Origin: Quillaja saponaria
Taxonomy: Eukaryota; Streptophyta; Magnoliopsida; Fabales; Quillajaceae
Reading direction: 5' to 3'
DNA: 64,000 bases
NCBI GenBank assembly: GCA_029379385.1
Contig: CM055607.1
Coordinates: forward strand, 11,904,001-11,968,000
Every line of letters starts with the position of its first letter. Position 1 is the first letter of the stretch. The translations under genes were made by a program, and so were the position numbers. This document shows positions 35,691-48,800 of the stretch, piece after piece. The notes under the pieces were generated by a model. It did no database searches and had not been told where the DNA came from. It worked only from the letters and a program-made list of their open reading frames with translations.

Positions 35691-36689
35691 TGAAGCCATT
35701 AAGGAGAGCCCACAGGAGGTCTGTCTTGGAGAGCTGAGCCACTGCTCCAACGGACTTCTTCTTCTGTGGTTCTCTTTGTTTCTCATACTCTTCCTTTAAG
35801 CAGGTCTCTTTCTTACTTTTTTTCCCCTTCGTATTCATCTGTACATTCTCGAATGCGAGTTTTTTTTTTTACATAATTGGTGATGTTACTGGCTATTTCC
35901 GATCTGGGATTGATTTCTTTCCGGTGAATTTTAATGGGTTGGTGCTGAATTTTGTTGCTTTTATGTTTTTCTTTTTCTTTTTAGCTGATGGGTATTGGTT
36001 TCTATGTCGTCTAGAGGTTATTAAGGATCATTTTTGTATCCGATGGATAGGGTTCAGAGTTCCTGTGCTTTATCCATTAAAAAAAAACGTTAAAGAAAGA
36101 GTTTTTACTCTTCTTTCTGAAAATTTATTTCCTTTCTGTTCTTCTTCGGAATGTCCCAGAGTCTGGCATTTATGTTCTAACTTGATTTGAATCTAGGGAT
36201 AGCTCCAATCTTAAATAATTGAATGAAATTTATGGTCTGTCAAAGAATTTCCTTATTTGGGTGTTTTTCATCTTAGAACTTTTTTTTCATGATTTTAACA
36301 GAATATGATGTGAATCTCATTATAATCAAGTTGCAGAACAGCTGATTCAGAGAGGATGAAAGAAATTCCTAGCTAAGAGTTCAGATTTTCGTTTCTTAAA
36401 TTATGTTTTCTAGAACCTTCCAATAAAGATTCACAGTATCATATGCTCGAGGTAAGAATCTTTGTTAAATTCAGAGCAGAAGAACTTCTTTAAGGATTTT
36501 AACCTGAGTAGCGTATTGGTTCAGAACCATCTAAAGCAGAAAATCAAGACTTTGACACAAATAGTTTGCTTTCTCATTTAGTTGGAGTTGAGATGTTATT
36601 TGTATTCTACAATAGAACCTGCAGTTAGAAAATCATTACGCAAAGATTCTGACTGACATAAGTGGGCTTGTTGGGGGCAAGAACTTGGT
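35691..36689 (+). promoter_or_regulatory. PEPKR1 5' leader with intron(s)
   Basis: Pyrimidine-rich leader sequence (about 35700-35800), then T-rich intron-like sequence, then an exon-like piece ending CTCGAG|GTAAGAATC near 36452. A final leader piece runs from about 36624 to the ATG. The 88-residue frame at 35924 lies in intron-like sequence and is not taken as coding. Borders are inferred from splice consensus only. Confidence 0.45.
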
Positions 36690-39156
36690 ATGGCTGTTGC
36701 CAAGAGTGACAGCAGCATGGAATCATCAAGATTGTGCAACTGTTACAAAGTTCCAAGCTTGACTGAGACAATTCTGGAGACACAGGGAACTTCGAATTTG
36801 AAAGATCGGTACATTCTTGGTGAGCAGTTGGGTTGGGGACAATTTGGTGTTATTAGAGCATGCTCTGACAAGTTGACCGGTGAGGTTTTGGCATGCAAAT
36901 CAATTGCTAAAGATAGATTGGTAACTGCAGATGATCTGCGGAGTGTCAAGCTTGAAATTGAGATAATGGCTAGGCTATCTGGTCACCCAGATGTTGTAGA
37001 TCTCAAGGCAGTGTATGAAGAGGAAGACTATGTTCATCTGGTGATGGAGCTTTGTGCAGGAGGGGAGCTATTTCACCAGCTTGAGAAGCATGGGCGGTTC
37101 TCCGAGTCTGAAGCGAGGGTTCTCTTTAGGCACCTCATGCAGGTGGTTTTGTATTGTCATCAAAATGGAGTTATCCATAGAGACTTGAAGCCTGAGAACA
37201 TTCTCTTAGCAACAACAGCCTCTTCTTCTCCAATTAAATTGGCAGACTTTGGTCTTGCAACCTACATCAAGCCTGGTAATTCCTTTTCTCTGCAGTTTGC
37301 ATCCTTTATGTATTAGGTATATATTTTTACTACTTATTATTCCTTTGAAACTTGATTTGTTCATTTTCATTTTTGGTTTGGTTTAAGCAGGGCAAAGATT
37401 GCATGGATTAGTGGGGAGTCCATTTTATATAGCTCCAGAGGTACTTGCCGGTGCATATAACCAGGCTGCTGATGTTTGGAGTACTGGGGTTATTCTTTAC
37501 ATTCTATTGAGTGGGATGCCTCCTTTTTGGGGGAAGACTAAGTCACGTATATTCAATGCTGTTAAAGCAGCTGATCTGAGGTTCCCCTCTGAACCTTGGA
37601 GCCACATTTCTGAAGCAGCTAAGAATTTGATTAGGAAAATGCTCTGCACCGATCCTTCTCAAAGGCTCACTGCTCAGCAGGTTCTAGGTAAGTTTAACAG
37701 TCACATTTTCTTTACTGTAAATGCCTGTTTTTTCATTAAAAATCTCCAGATATTGTATTTAGACTCCCATTTGATTTTTAAGGTGTATCATAATCAAAGG
37801 ATATCAATACTACCATTTAGTTTCAGGTTTATTTTTTATTCTTTATTTAAAGAAATGAAAAAATGAAGAAGAGTAGATCCAAATGGAAGCAGTAGAAATA
37901 AATTCCTTTACTAGATGTCATTTACCTTGTGCAAATTCAAAATTATTGTTTTTTGAGAAGTAATATTGATAGTATGTAATATTTTTGCCCGTCTTATATG
38001 TTTATAAAACTTCAAAGTCCTCAAGAGGCGCAATAATTGGCCAAAACCAGAACTGCTTAGATTATTAGTTTTCTTATTTTTTCTGCACATTTACTAATTA
38101 CTATCGTGGATAAAAATTTGAGTTCATTCTATGCAAGTCATCATGGTGATATTGAAATGTACTCTACTCTCCATAAAACTAAGGCATATCTTATGTGCCT
38201 GTGTAGCTTTTATAAGCTCTAAAAGGTTCTATTGGCTTCAATGTCAAGTAATTTTTATTTGTTTTTTTCCAATTCAGTGGACATCCAGATTGAGAGTGGG
38301 TCCTATGTAGAGTGAATCAGTAAACCCCGCCTCATGTCCAAACAAATTGAAAGAAAAGAGAAGAATATAATATCCTATTTTGCAAACTTCATCTTTTTAT
38401 CGATTTTGTAGATCATTCCTGGATGGAGTGCAATAAAGTGAATGCTGAACAGCTAAATGGACATGAAGCCCTAAATGGTGAATTGGGTGTTTATGGCAGC
38501 TTGTTCTCTTCCTCCTTTATGTCCAGGAATCAGGACATCAGCTTTGGCACTGGATCTCCTATTTGTGATGCTGAATCACCTACAACTACATGCAGATCAT
38601 CATTTTCTCCTTTCTTGATAGAAGTATCAACTCCTCCTTCAGCACCTGGTGGGTTTTCATTCCAAAGTGCCAGTGATTCCAGTGATTTGGAATTCTCTTC
38701 CCCTCTTTCCTCAATGCCTAGCTTTGCATTTCTCAGCCCCAGCTCTGTGGTTGAGCAAGGGAGCTATATGCTAGAGTTCACAACAATCATGTCAAATGTG
38801 AATGCAATTCATGGAGGTATGTTGAATGCTGCATCTTCCAACTCCAGACTATTTCTTAAGTCCTTTAATCTAAAGTCATCTTTATGCCCTATCTTGCAGA
38901 GGCAAACTTGGGAAAGCTGCTCGATTCTCCCATTTCTTTTGGGCAAGAAATTAAAGAAATTGAATGCAAGCCAGGAGAAATTAAAAGGACGGGGGCAACA
39001 AATGGGTATAGGGTATCAGGAATTCATAACAAGAGGAACCGTACAATTGGACTTGGCGAGGGGGAGCAACTTGACGTTTTGGTGACAGAATCAGTCATCC
39101 GTTGGTCATCATGCACGCATCTTCCCACATCTATTAGATCATCCCTTGTCTTTTGA
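36690..39156 (+). CDS. PEPKR1: PEPKR1-type Ser/Thr protein kinase (CDPK/CRK-related)
   Basis: Four coding exons: 36690-37275, 37391-37687, 38412-38816 and 38900-39156 (1545 nt, 514 residues, frame intact). The kinase domain starts at about residue 41, with glycine loop GWGQFG (48-53), ATP-binding Lys70, catalytic HRD (163-165), DFG (186-188) and the APE region GSPFYIAPEVLAG. The N-terminal tail with VPSLTETILET and the Ser-rich C-terminal tail ending in IRSSLVF agree with PEP-carboxylase-kinase-related kinase 1. That family belongs to the CDPK superfamily but lacks EF hands, and I see none here. The physiological substrate is not established. The 5' leader is spliced: a strong donor GAG|GTAAGAATC lies at about 36452 with acceptor CTGCAG near 36624, and further leader intron(s) are likely upstream. 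The ATG chosen is the first in frame after that acceptor. Confidence 0.93.
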
Positions 39157-41038
39157 AAGTATGAGTTGATTAACAGTTTAATTGAAGCGTAAGATGCAGT
39201 GTCCACAATTGCCTGTACGCAGCAAAGTTCTCTTGCCTAACATAATGTTAATGTTTCTGTATTGTGATGTTTTGACTAGTTGTTGATTTCTGGTTCTTCC
39301 TTCCAGTTCTGATTTAGGTCTAGATGTGGTATGATGATTTGTCCTTTTTATTGAATAGTAGCTTGAGAGTTCTTTCTTTCCCACTTCTGCTGTTTACACT
39401 TCCAGTCTTGTATCTGGTACTGAGAGTGACACATTATGGTCACTAGGAATTTTTGTGTAATAGGAAGTGGTGTTCTGATGTTAATATCTCCAAGAATTGT
39501 AACTCGTTCAGGTTTCTTTGATACTGTAACTTTTCAAGATGATGAATATAATAGTTTTGGGTGCCATTCTGCTTGACATCTTCCTGCAATATGGAAGCAC
39601 ATTCCTCTCTTCTTACAGTATTTGATGTTGCAAAAATTACTGGATGCTTATGATCCAATTGCTGATATGTTATTACTTTGGTGAAATAAATTTTTCGTTC
39701 TATTGATTTTGCAATTTTGGTGCATATTCAATGCTGGTGCCACTATCGGAGTAGTGTCAGATTGCATTGGTTGAATCGCTAATGGATTATTACTAATACC
39801 TGAAAATGCAATTGCTAATGGACCAGCTTTGTTAGCACTGAGCTGTGTAGACTGCTAATGGTGGGGCATATCAGTCTTCCAAGCCACTCCCAGTCTTGTG
39901 TAAATTGTAAAGTATCAATTATTGCAGATAGCATAAAACATTGCAAAGAAAATGTTGGGGTCCTAATGGGCTGCATTATTCCAAGTTAATATTCTGTACA
40001 TATAGATAGAACTAGTAGAGAATAACATGAAGTAGTTTGGTTTAAATCATTGAAAAGTATTTTAACATTGTTGTACCTTGCTTAGTTTGCAATGAATTTT
40101 CATTTCACCACAAAAAAGAGAAAGTCATGAAACTTTTGAAATCTGGATTCATCCACAATCCATCACACCTAACAATTCATAAAAAAAAAAGTGATTCATG
40201 ACCAAAAAAAAAAAAAACTACATTGGCGGTTATTTGTAATATTTACTCAAACATAATTTGTGAGAGTAAAAGGTAATTTATTGACAAATATTTATTAATG
40301 TCTAATGTTTTAAGAATAATTGGCTGTCGACATAATAATTTAAGTGCTAACTTAATTATAAAGAGTATTGATATGTAGACTACAAAAAAATATTAGTGTA
40401 TACTACTATAAACTAAAAGACAAAAAAATAAGCATCATCTCCATTACTTGTAATTCACATATAAATTTGGGATAATGCACGTAGCACTACCCGTTATAAA
40501 TCATAATATCTTTGAGTATTTATAAATAAATATTATTAACATTTACATGGCAAAATATTTTATTCATTTACAAGTTATATTTGTGAGTTATATTTTGATA
40601 AAAAAAATTATTTAACGGCAATTAATAAAATAATATATATTTTTGACCACCTGTACAACCGGTCATATCTCCTAATGAAATCACTTTGACTCTTAATTAC
40701 GGAAAAGAATAAAAAAAATGTACTCTTAATTAAGGAAAAGGTAAAAAAAAAAGTTAAGAAAAATTAGTGATAATGTCTTGGACCACTGTTTTGTTTTTGC
40801 TTTACTCAAAGTTGTCACTGCCAGCCTGCCAGGTGTTGACTGTACAAAAGTTTTCAGAAACAAGAACGTCAGCCTAGGTAAAATCCTTCAAACAGAAAGA
40901 TAAGATTCTATATAGAAACACAAGCCAGCCTCATATTTTGGCATGCTCTAATTCATTTGACAAAATGGATGCAGCTACAACAGGAACTTCATTATACACA
41001 GAATTAAATAGTACTTCACAAAAAAAGCTCAAAGCACA
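39157..41038. other. PEPKR1 3' flank and intergenic DNA
   Basis: The first few hundred bases are probably the PEPKR1 3' untranslated region. The rest is AT-rich without genes. A TATA-like TCTATATAGA lies near 40909, about 130 bp before the next start codon. Confidence 0.5.
40908..40917 (+). promoter_or_regulatory. TATA-like box of the next gene
   Basis: TCTATATAGA about 130 bp upstream of the ATG at 41039, a plausible core promoter distance for a plant gene with a leader of about 100 nt. Confidence 0.4.
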
Positions 41039-41968
41039 ATGAATTCCAAGATAAACTCCAAAAGCCCACCAATTCTATGCAAATTCTGCAGAAATAAAGC
41101 AAAGCTTAGAACAAAAACTGTAACCTTCTGTTCCTCTTCCTATGGTGAAAACCAACCAAACAACAATTCCAAAACTACAATCACTCAAGTCCCACAAACT
41201 GAGGCTTGTACAGTTGGCTTCAAGACTCTGAGAACTTGCAAGCTTGGTATTTCAAGATATCCTGATTTTGTATATAATGCAGAAGGGGGAAGTGGAACCG
41301 GGTCTGGTACAAGGGTCATGTCAGATAGCAAAGAGAACACTGAACTTTCTGTATTATTTGACATTGGAACACTTTATATTCCACCATTAACAAGTACTAC
41401 AACCAAGTTTTTGGGATTGCCATTGCCACCATTTCTGAAGATTGATATTGTCCCAGAAGCCTTTCAAGGAAGCATCAACCAAGAATCTGGAGAGGTACAT
41501 AGTATCAGTCTTTCACCTTTTTTATTTCGACCAAGTTGTACTAGTCATGTATGCTATGTACGGGTTTAATTCAATTTTTGAGTTCATCAAGAGGCCAATC
41601 CCTCATCCCATGAATCTGACTGCTTCATTCACTTGGGGTTTAATACTATGAGAACCCAATGGCTGATATTACATTTGTTTTCTTTGCTGCCGAAGGTTGC
41701 TCTTGAATTCAAGGCAAGATTCTTGTTTTCTGTCGGGAGTATCTATAGAGCTCCCCCACTGATGGTGAAGACAGTGTTGACAACTGAGGAATCAAAGGGG
41801 ACAATAAGAAGTGGTAGAGGGAAGAAATTGGATGAAGGAGGGAACTGCAGATTGGTTGGAGTGGCTACAGTTGATCCTATTGATGATTTCCTTATGAATT
41901 CCTTCCTTGGCCTTCCAACTGAGTGCCTTGCCTGCTTAAATGCTGTAATCTCCTTTTCTATTTCATAA
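41039..41968 (+). CDS. Conserved plant protein of unknown function, probably plastid-targeted
   Basis: Two exons, 41039-41494 and 41696-41968, joined at GAG|GTT, give 242 residues in one intact frame. The first 60 or so residues are rich in Ser, Thr, Lys and Asn with few acidic residues, as in a chloroplast transit peptide. The mature part contains LPLPPFLKIDIVPEAFQGSI, FKARFLFSVGSIYRAPPLMV and DPIDDFLMNSFLGLPTECLA, which look like a compact beta-rich domain with no catalytic motif I recognise. I recall a similar protein, also uncharacterised, next to PER1 and LysM in Arabidopsis (At5g62140), which would fit this neighbourhood. The last residues NAVISFSIS could instead be intron read-through if a donor is used at GCT|GTAATC. 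A terminal beta-strand is equally plausible. Confidence 0.75.
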
Positions 41969-42850
41969 TAAGATCTAATACTCGCAGCTTTTCTAACAAG
42001 ACTTTTTAAGTTTTAACAGTAGCCTTCTCAAGATTGCAGGTTATCAAAATTAAGTTTCATTTGTCAGCCGACAATTGTGTTGCTTTTTAAGCTAACACAA
42101 GTCATTGATCTAACAGTATGAGTCATTATCTAGTGTGTTGCAGAATCATTTCGCGTTATTTTTCTACAACCTAGGTTGAACGCCCTTACTGCAGAAGTTA
42201 CAACCAGATATACATAAACCACAAGAAGCAAACTATGCAAAAGAAAAAAAACTGAGAATCGATGAACCAGCAATACAAATAATGGCAACATAACCACACT
42301 GCCGAGTCTGCACTCTGCAGCCTCAGACAAATATACTAGCAAAACTAAATAGGGAAAATTATAAGAAAAGCCCACGAGAAATCATTCCATTTACAGTAAT
42401 TTGGCTTGAAGAGCAACATACCTCCTTGTATTATCTATAGCAATCCACTGGTCAACGTATAAACATATTTAAAACTACAGTAAAAATTTGGATATCAGAA
42501 AATAATAATGACCATTTCCTTGTGATAGCAGCCATTTGATGTAATACACTGCTTTACAATGAGATGAAGCCTTGTACACCAGCCAGCCATTAGATAGGTG
42601 TTGCAACCAAATTTGTTCTCAAAATTCCTCAACTATCATCCGACTGCAACTTCGAGGTGCAGTCAACCTTTGCTTTCAGACAGATAGTTATCTCTGCATA
42701 AACCAAAGGAAATTCACTTTATTAGTGGCAAAGGCGACAACTTTGACCCTTGTGTTTTTGCAGCGGAAGAAGCCAACACAATATTCACTTCATAACTCAC
42801 GTGTATTCAAAAGCTAGCGTTTGAGTGCCAACAAATGAAGTGTTTATTGC
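41969..42850. other. Convergent 3' intergenic region
   Basis: It lies between the 3' ends of the unknown-function gene (plus) and ABCB28 (minus). It should contain both 3' untranslated regions. No gene or element was recognised. The short block CAAAAGCTAGCGTTTGAGTGCCAAC at about 42807-42832 resembles the ABCB28 C-terminal codons at 42856-42880, suggesting a small local duplication of the gene end. Confidence 0.5.
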
Positions 42851-45800
42851 TTATTCAAATGCCAGCCTTTGAGTGCCAACCAATGAAGCATACTGCCCCT
42901 TCTTAGCTAATAATTCAAAGTGGGTCCCAAGTTCCGCAATCCTCCCATCAGAACAAAGCGCAATTTGATGGGCATTCTGAACTGTGCTTAACCGGTGAGC
43001 TATCACCAATGTCGTCCTTCCCTTCATCAAATGGTTCAGAGCATCCTGGACCAAGCTCTCACTGACTGTATCCAAGGCACTGGTGGCCTGTAGCAGAATT
43101 GAATATCATGCAGGCTACAATTTGAATCTAGATATACAACCAAACAACAATAGGGAAAACTTCAAAAAAGCAGGCTTTCCAGCCTCAATTGTAGCATCAT
43201 CTGAGGCTTGGAGAGGATATACAGATGCAAATGAAAAAAGCAAAACCGGGAGAGATTACCTCGTCAAGTATAAGGATTGGGGCGTTTTTTAGCAGAGACC
43301 GGGCAATAGCAATTCTCTGCAGATTCCAAATATGACATGTCAGGAACCAGTGTGTAATGTAAATGAGCATGTATGTAGTGGGTAGGTGTGCAGACTTCAA
43401 GCATACCTGTCTTTGACCTCCACTTAGTAGGCCTCCACGCTCACCAACAAGTGTATCATAACCCTTCTCAGCAAAGGAAGACACGAAGCAAAACAAATTA
43501 GCAGGTGTGGCAGTATAAAGCATGTCTGTATTTTGAAGACAACTAACCTGCGGAAGTGAAATTATGAAGTCATGAGCATTTGCAGCTTTTGCTGCCTTAA
43601 TCACATCATCTTTGGATACATTATCATCTGGAAGTCCATATGCAATATTTTCTCCCACAGACACCGAAAAAAGAACAGGCTCCTGTATTATATTGGTAAT
43701 TATATTTTGAGAAGGAAGCAATAATATGTTCAATGTCAGCAGTGGAAAGATGTGAAAAATACTTGATTTACTATAGAGACAATACGGGCCCATTCACTCT
43801 TGTCAAATGTTCGGACATCCTCTCCTGCAACTGTTATACGACCTCTTGTTGGCTACAAAAACAAAAGCATCACTTACATGATCCTCTTTCCCACCACCGG
43901 TAAGTCTGTTCAAAAATTTTGATCAAGTAAAACAACTTAAAAAACAAACCTCATAAAAACGAGCCAAAAGCTGTACTATTGTACTCTTTCCTGCACCACT
44001 TGAACCCACTAATGCAGTTATAGTTCCACATTTCAGTGTCAAATGTAAGCCACTAAGAATTTCAACATCAGATCTCAAAGGATAAGAGAAGTGCACATCT
44101 GCAAAGCAAAATAAGCACATTAATCCACATAGCAAACAAATTGTATATGGAAAAAACAATTGAGAGGTAAATCCACTATATTATCATATCATTATACTTC
44201 AACTAGTTGTTTATTGGAGGTTTGTTGCTAACTGAGAGAGAATTAAGCAAGCGAGCAAGAAAGAGACAGAAAGACACATAGGTAGAGGGATTTAAGGAGA
44301 AACTTGGGCTTCACAAAAAGGGAAGACAGAGACAGGATAACACAAAGACAGAGATTTAAGCAGAAACTTGAGCTTCACAAAACCAATTCAAAAGAACAGA
44401 CTAAAGTAGAGCATAAAAAATCATGCCCTAGTTCAAACTTCTGTCTCTAAAATTTCTGTAACAAGCAGTTATCATCATGCAGACAAATATTCTCTCATAC
44501 AGAAACTTCATTCATTTAGTTAATTCTGTATCTTCATCTCATAAGCAAAAAGGTAGCTCCTCTGAGTAGAAAATAAGTAAACAAGAGCGTTAACTAAGAT
44601 ATCATAATTAAATTGACACCAGCATGGAATATGTTGTAAGAGGAAAAGCTTAAAAGTGCACTACTTATACCTTCAAGACATAAATCTCCAGACCAAGCTA
44701 AGCTAAATAAATTGCTGCTTGATTTCAGGGCAGACATGTAACGCAAATTTAGGTTCTGGTTTTTCTCAATAGAACCATTGAATAACAATCTATAATTTTC
44801 ATCAATCACTTCTTTTTGTTTCAGTTCTCTTTCTAAGCCATAAGCAAGAGCCTCATCAATTTCAACCCCAGAAAAAACACAGTTGATTCTCTCAATGGCA
44901 GCAAAAGTCCCACGAAGATCTCCAAATGTGTTAACAAGCCCTTGAACCTGGGATGTCGCAGTATCAGACAGCATAGAAAGAATTTTAGGAGCATGAAAGC
45001 ATTTGATCACCAAAAGAACTCACAGCAAACGTCAACGTGAAAGTATATCCAATAAAAGATGCCACAGTTCCAACAGAGAGTTCACCCTGTAATCATATAA
45101 GAAATGCATAGTGAATCGTATTACTTGAAATCTCAAAATATTAAAAAAATAATAATAATAATAATAATAAAGGAAGAAAAGGAAAAAGGTGATAAGATAG
45201 AAGTAATTAACAAATAGTCAATATTGCAGACTAATTGAAGAAGGGAATTCGAGGAAAGACTGAATTTGGAATTGCCATTTTAGAGAGGTAAGAGAAAATT
45301 TGTCAAGATAGAATTGCTTACTGCCTTTACTTTGCTTCCTCCAAGCCAATATAGTGCTAGTAAAGAAATATAAACAGCAACTCTAGTCAAGGATTCATTT
45401 ACAGATTTGAAAATCCCAAGCTTTATCCCACTAGACTGGTAGGAAAGAACCTGGCCAGCTCAGATAATTAATACAAATTGCATTTTAAGGGCTCTCCTAT
45501 CTTCTGATAACATTTATAAGTGCTTCAAAATATCTTACCTGGTTACCAAACATCAACATTTGACGCTTTTCACCACCAAAGGATCTTACCTGTAACCATG
45601 TAAAATACTGTTTCAACTATAAATCATAAGTCCAAGCTTTTACAGCTCAACACTCCACATAACTTATATATTATGAATATGAATTAGTACTGCTTCAGGA
45701 ACTTACAGTACGAATAGCGGAAAATGTTTCTGTGACACAATCAGATATGGATGCTTGGGCCAATCCATGAGATTTAAAAACTGGTACAGTTGATCTCTTG

Positions 45801-48800
45801 TACAAAGCTTGAAAAGAAAAATTGAAAAAATAAAATAAAAATCAGTAGCAAGGGAAGGGAGATGAAATGACCTATGGCATGCCAACTATTCCAAATTATA
45901 ATATGGAAAAATCAGTAGCAAGGGAAGGGAGATGAAATGACCTATGGCATGACAACTATTCCAAATTCTAATATGGATTTCTAAATGAAGCTATTAGGAA
46001 TATAATATTATTGTATTGTGTAGTCCCATATTGTTTAAATGTGAAAGTTTATGTTTTATTATTTACTATAAATAAAGCTTATGGGTGTAGGCTTTGAGAT
46101 ATCAATCAAGGCCACAATTCCTTTCCTTATTATATTTTATTTAACATGGTATCAGAGCGGATTTGAAACCCAAGCCCGATCTTGGCCCGATTTTGAAAAG
46201 AACCCTAATCTTCTCTTTCTTTTATCTGGTCCACCACATGAAGAAAAAGAAGAAGAAAAAAAAAGGGGGTTTGCTGCCAGCTATCATTAAACTTAGTTAT
46301 TTCTTCCATTCAAGCCTTATTATTTCCTCTTTTCTATCCCTAATTATCTCTTTCATCTAAAAGACGGCTCAGCTCCCCTTTTCTTTTCAAGCCTATTTAG
46401 GGTTTGACGGCTCAAAGAGTTTGACAGTTCTACAGTACCTTCATGAACTTTCCGTTATGTCTCTTTCTAGCGGTGCTCCTTTTATTTTTCCATGAAAATC
46501 CCGTTGTGCGTATTTCCAACGGTGCTCTTTTTATTTTTCTGGCAAATTCGGTTGTGTCTCTTTCCTAGCCAATACGAGTACTATTCATGGGTCCCAGTAT
46601 GTTCATCAAACGGATTGAAACTTCACCTAGATTGTTGTAAGTAAAGGGGAGTGTTGAGATTGGTAATTGGGTTTTATTTGTACAAGATTGAGCATTATAT
46701 GCTCCATCTTGAGGGGAAGTATTAGGAATATAATATTATTGTATTGTGTAGTTCTACATTGTTTAAATGTAGAAGTTTATGTTTTATTATTTACTATAAA
46801 TAAAGCTTATGGGTGTAGGCTTTGAGATATCAATCAAGACCACAATCATTTCCTTATTATATTTTATTTAACAGAAGCTATATTAATATTTCCAATCCAC
46901 AACTCTGCAAGTCCAAATTATACTAGTTTTTAACTTTTTAAGAAGGAAGAGGAGCTATACTTCATAACTGGACAAAATAGAATGTAAAAACTGAATCTAA
47001 AAGAACCTGAGAGTTAAACTAATGATGTCAGAGAGAATGTTTACCAACTAAAACAGACACTGTGAGCACCAGGAGGCCCAGAATTGGTGCAAGTTGAGGG
47101 GACAAAACAAAAAGTATGCATATGGTTCCAACAACCTATAGAACACAAAGAAAAGAAAAGTGATAACCTGCATGAACAAGTGCAGACAGGAATAGAAGAA
47201 AAACATTAAATGACTGTTTTGAGCAAGAAGCCCCATTATTTGATACTGAGCAACATCCTTTGTATCTCATTAAATAGAAAGTGGTAAATACGCTTCTTAA
47301 GAAGTGAAAGAGAGTTCACCCTCGAAAGAACCGGAAGGAATCATATACATGCTTAAATTTAAGCAAAATAAAGCTCACATGCTGCTTGGTGTAGAGTTGC
47401 TTGCCTCGGAAAGTGCCCTGAATCCACGATCTCTTGAAATGTTCTCACTCACAACATTTTTAAGAGAACCCAAATCAGATGTTAACAAACCAGTAAGTTC
47501 ACCAACCTACAAGAAGCAAAATGAAGAAAGTCTATTAGTTTAGTCAACTATTATGCTAGTCCACTGTCTTTCAAGAAAAATGAAGTTCTAAAAATATAAC
47601 AGTAGTAGAAGTGAAGGAAAATATGGAATTGAAGCTAGAAGTATAACTAACTCTTGTTACCTGAGATCCCTACTTAGATATTAACTTACAAACTAAATCC
47701 TTTGATCCCAAACGAGGATCTCTTTCAACCTGGAACGCTACTTTCAGCATTCCAATCATGAAAATAAAAAATAGAACAAACAAAATCATAAATCAACAAG
47801 AAAAATATTTATCTAGACAACCCACAACCAAAATCTTCTCTGCAAATTTTTTCTTTGTGCAGCCATGTTGTCTCTCTTTATCTTGAAGATGAAGAGTAGA
47901 CACCCAAGTTTTTTATGCTCATATAAAACTATTACATATGTGATCCTACCAAGCAGTCCCTGTTTCGAACCAACGTACTTTGTTCCAACTAAGCAATTCG
48001 ATACACCTATTCTTATCGTATCACGTTCCAAGATAAGTGACATTAATATGTTCCCATTCCCGTTCCGTGAAAGTGTATCAATCCGCGTACTAGGTAACTA
48101 TACTTACAACACCAGGAAGCACAAGAAAAACGAAAAAGATGAAAGAAAGAAAAGGACCAAAAAGACGAGAGAGTCCTAAAAGAATTTAATGCGATGAAAA
48201 CCTGTTTCAGCAGGATCAACTTGCATCCTACATCACTGCAATAATATAGTGATGTCGTTTTGCATGTCATATTGTGTACTTCATAGCTAACTTTCAAATA
48301 CTCATTAGTCTTAATGACGGACTACTAATATCAATAGCTGTTTTTCAAATTAGCAAAAAGGAGCTAGACGCCCTAGTTAATGACAATAATTTATCTATTT
48401 TTTATTGTGGAACATGTAAGTATATCAAGAAGCAATATTAGTTACCAAAATTTGAGAAGCATTTGAGTCAAAGGCACTCAAAAATCTTGAGATGAGATTA
48501 ATTCAATAATCTGAAAGGTTGAACTTCTGAATTAATGTAACACTCTCCTCCACATGCTGTATCAACTAATTTATTGTATCGTGCTGCTTGAAAAGAAGCT
48601 GTGTCCAAGTGAGATTACCATAATTTAAAATTAAAATTTTGGAAGAAAAAAGTTATTGTCGGGAAACAATTAAAATGGAACACAACTTAAATTTCTTAGT
48701 CCCAGATGTAAAAATGTGCCCAACTGCATCCTATATCAATGATCCTAAGTTAAGATTATAATGACACATCAAGAAACATTGGCAATCAAAGTCAGACCAG

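Larger units (their letters stand above)
45992..46873 (+). mobile_element. Complete TRIM (miniature LTR retrotransposon)
   Basis: 882 bp. LTRs lie at 45992-46146 and 46720-46873 (155 and 154 bp, differing at roughly seven positions). Both begin TATTAGGAATATAAT and end TTTATTTAACA. A perfect initiator tRNA-Met primer-binding site, TGGTATCAGAGC, follows the 5' LTR directly. A polypurine tract, TTGAGGGGAAG, abuts the 3' LTR. The 5-bp target duplication GAAGC flanks it. The 573-bp interior has no gag or pol motif, so it needs a helper element. It inserted in ABCB28 intron 5, on the strand opposite to transcription, and does not touch exon borders. The LTRs start TA rather than the usual TG. Confidence 0.95.

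Noticed and set aside
35924..36190. 88-residue frame upstream of PEPKR1
   Set aside because: It is T-rich, intron-like leader sequence rich in Phe, with no similarity to any family.
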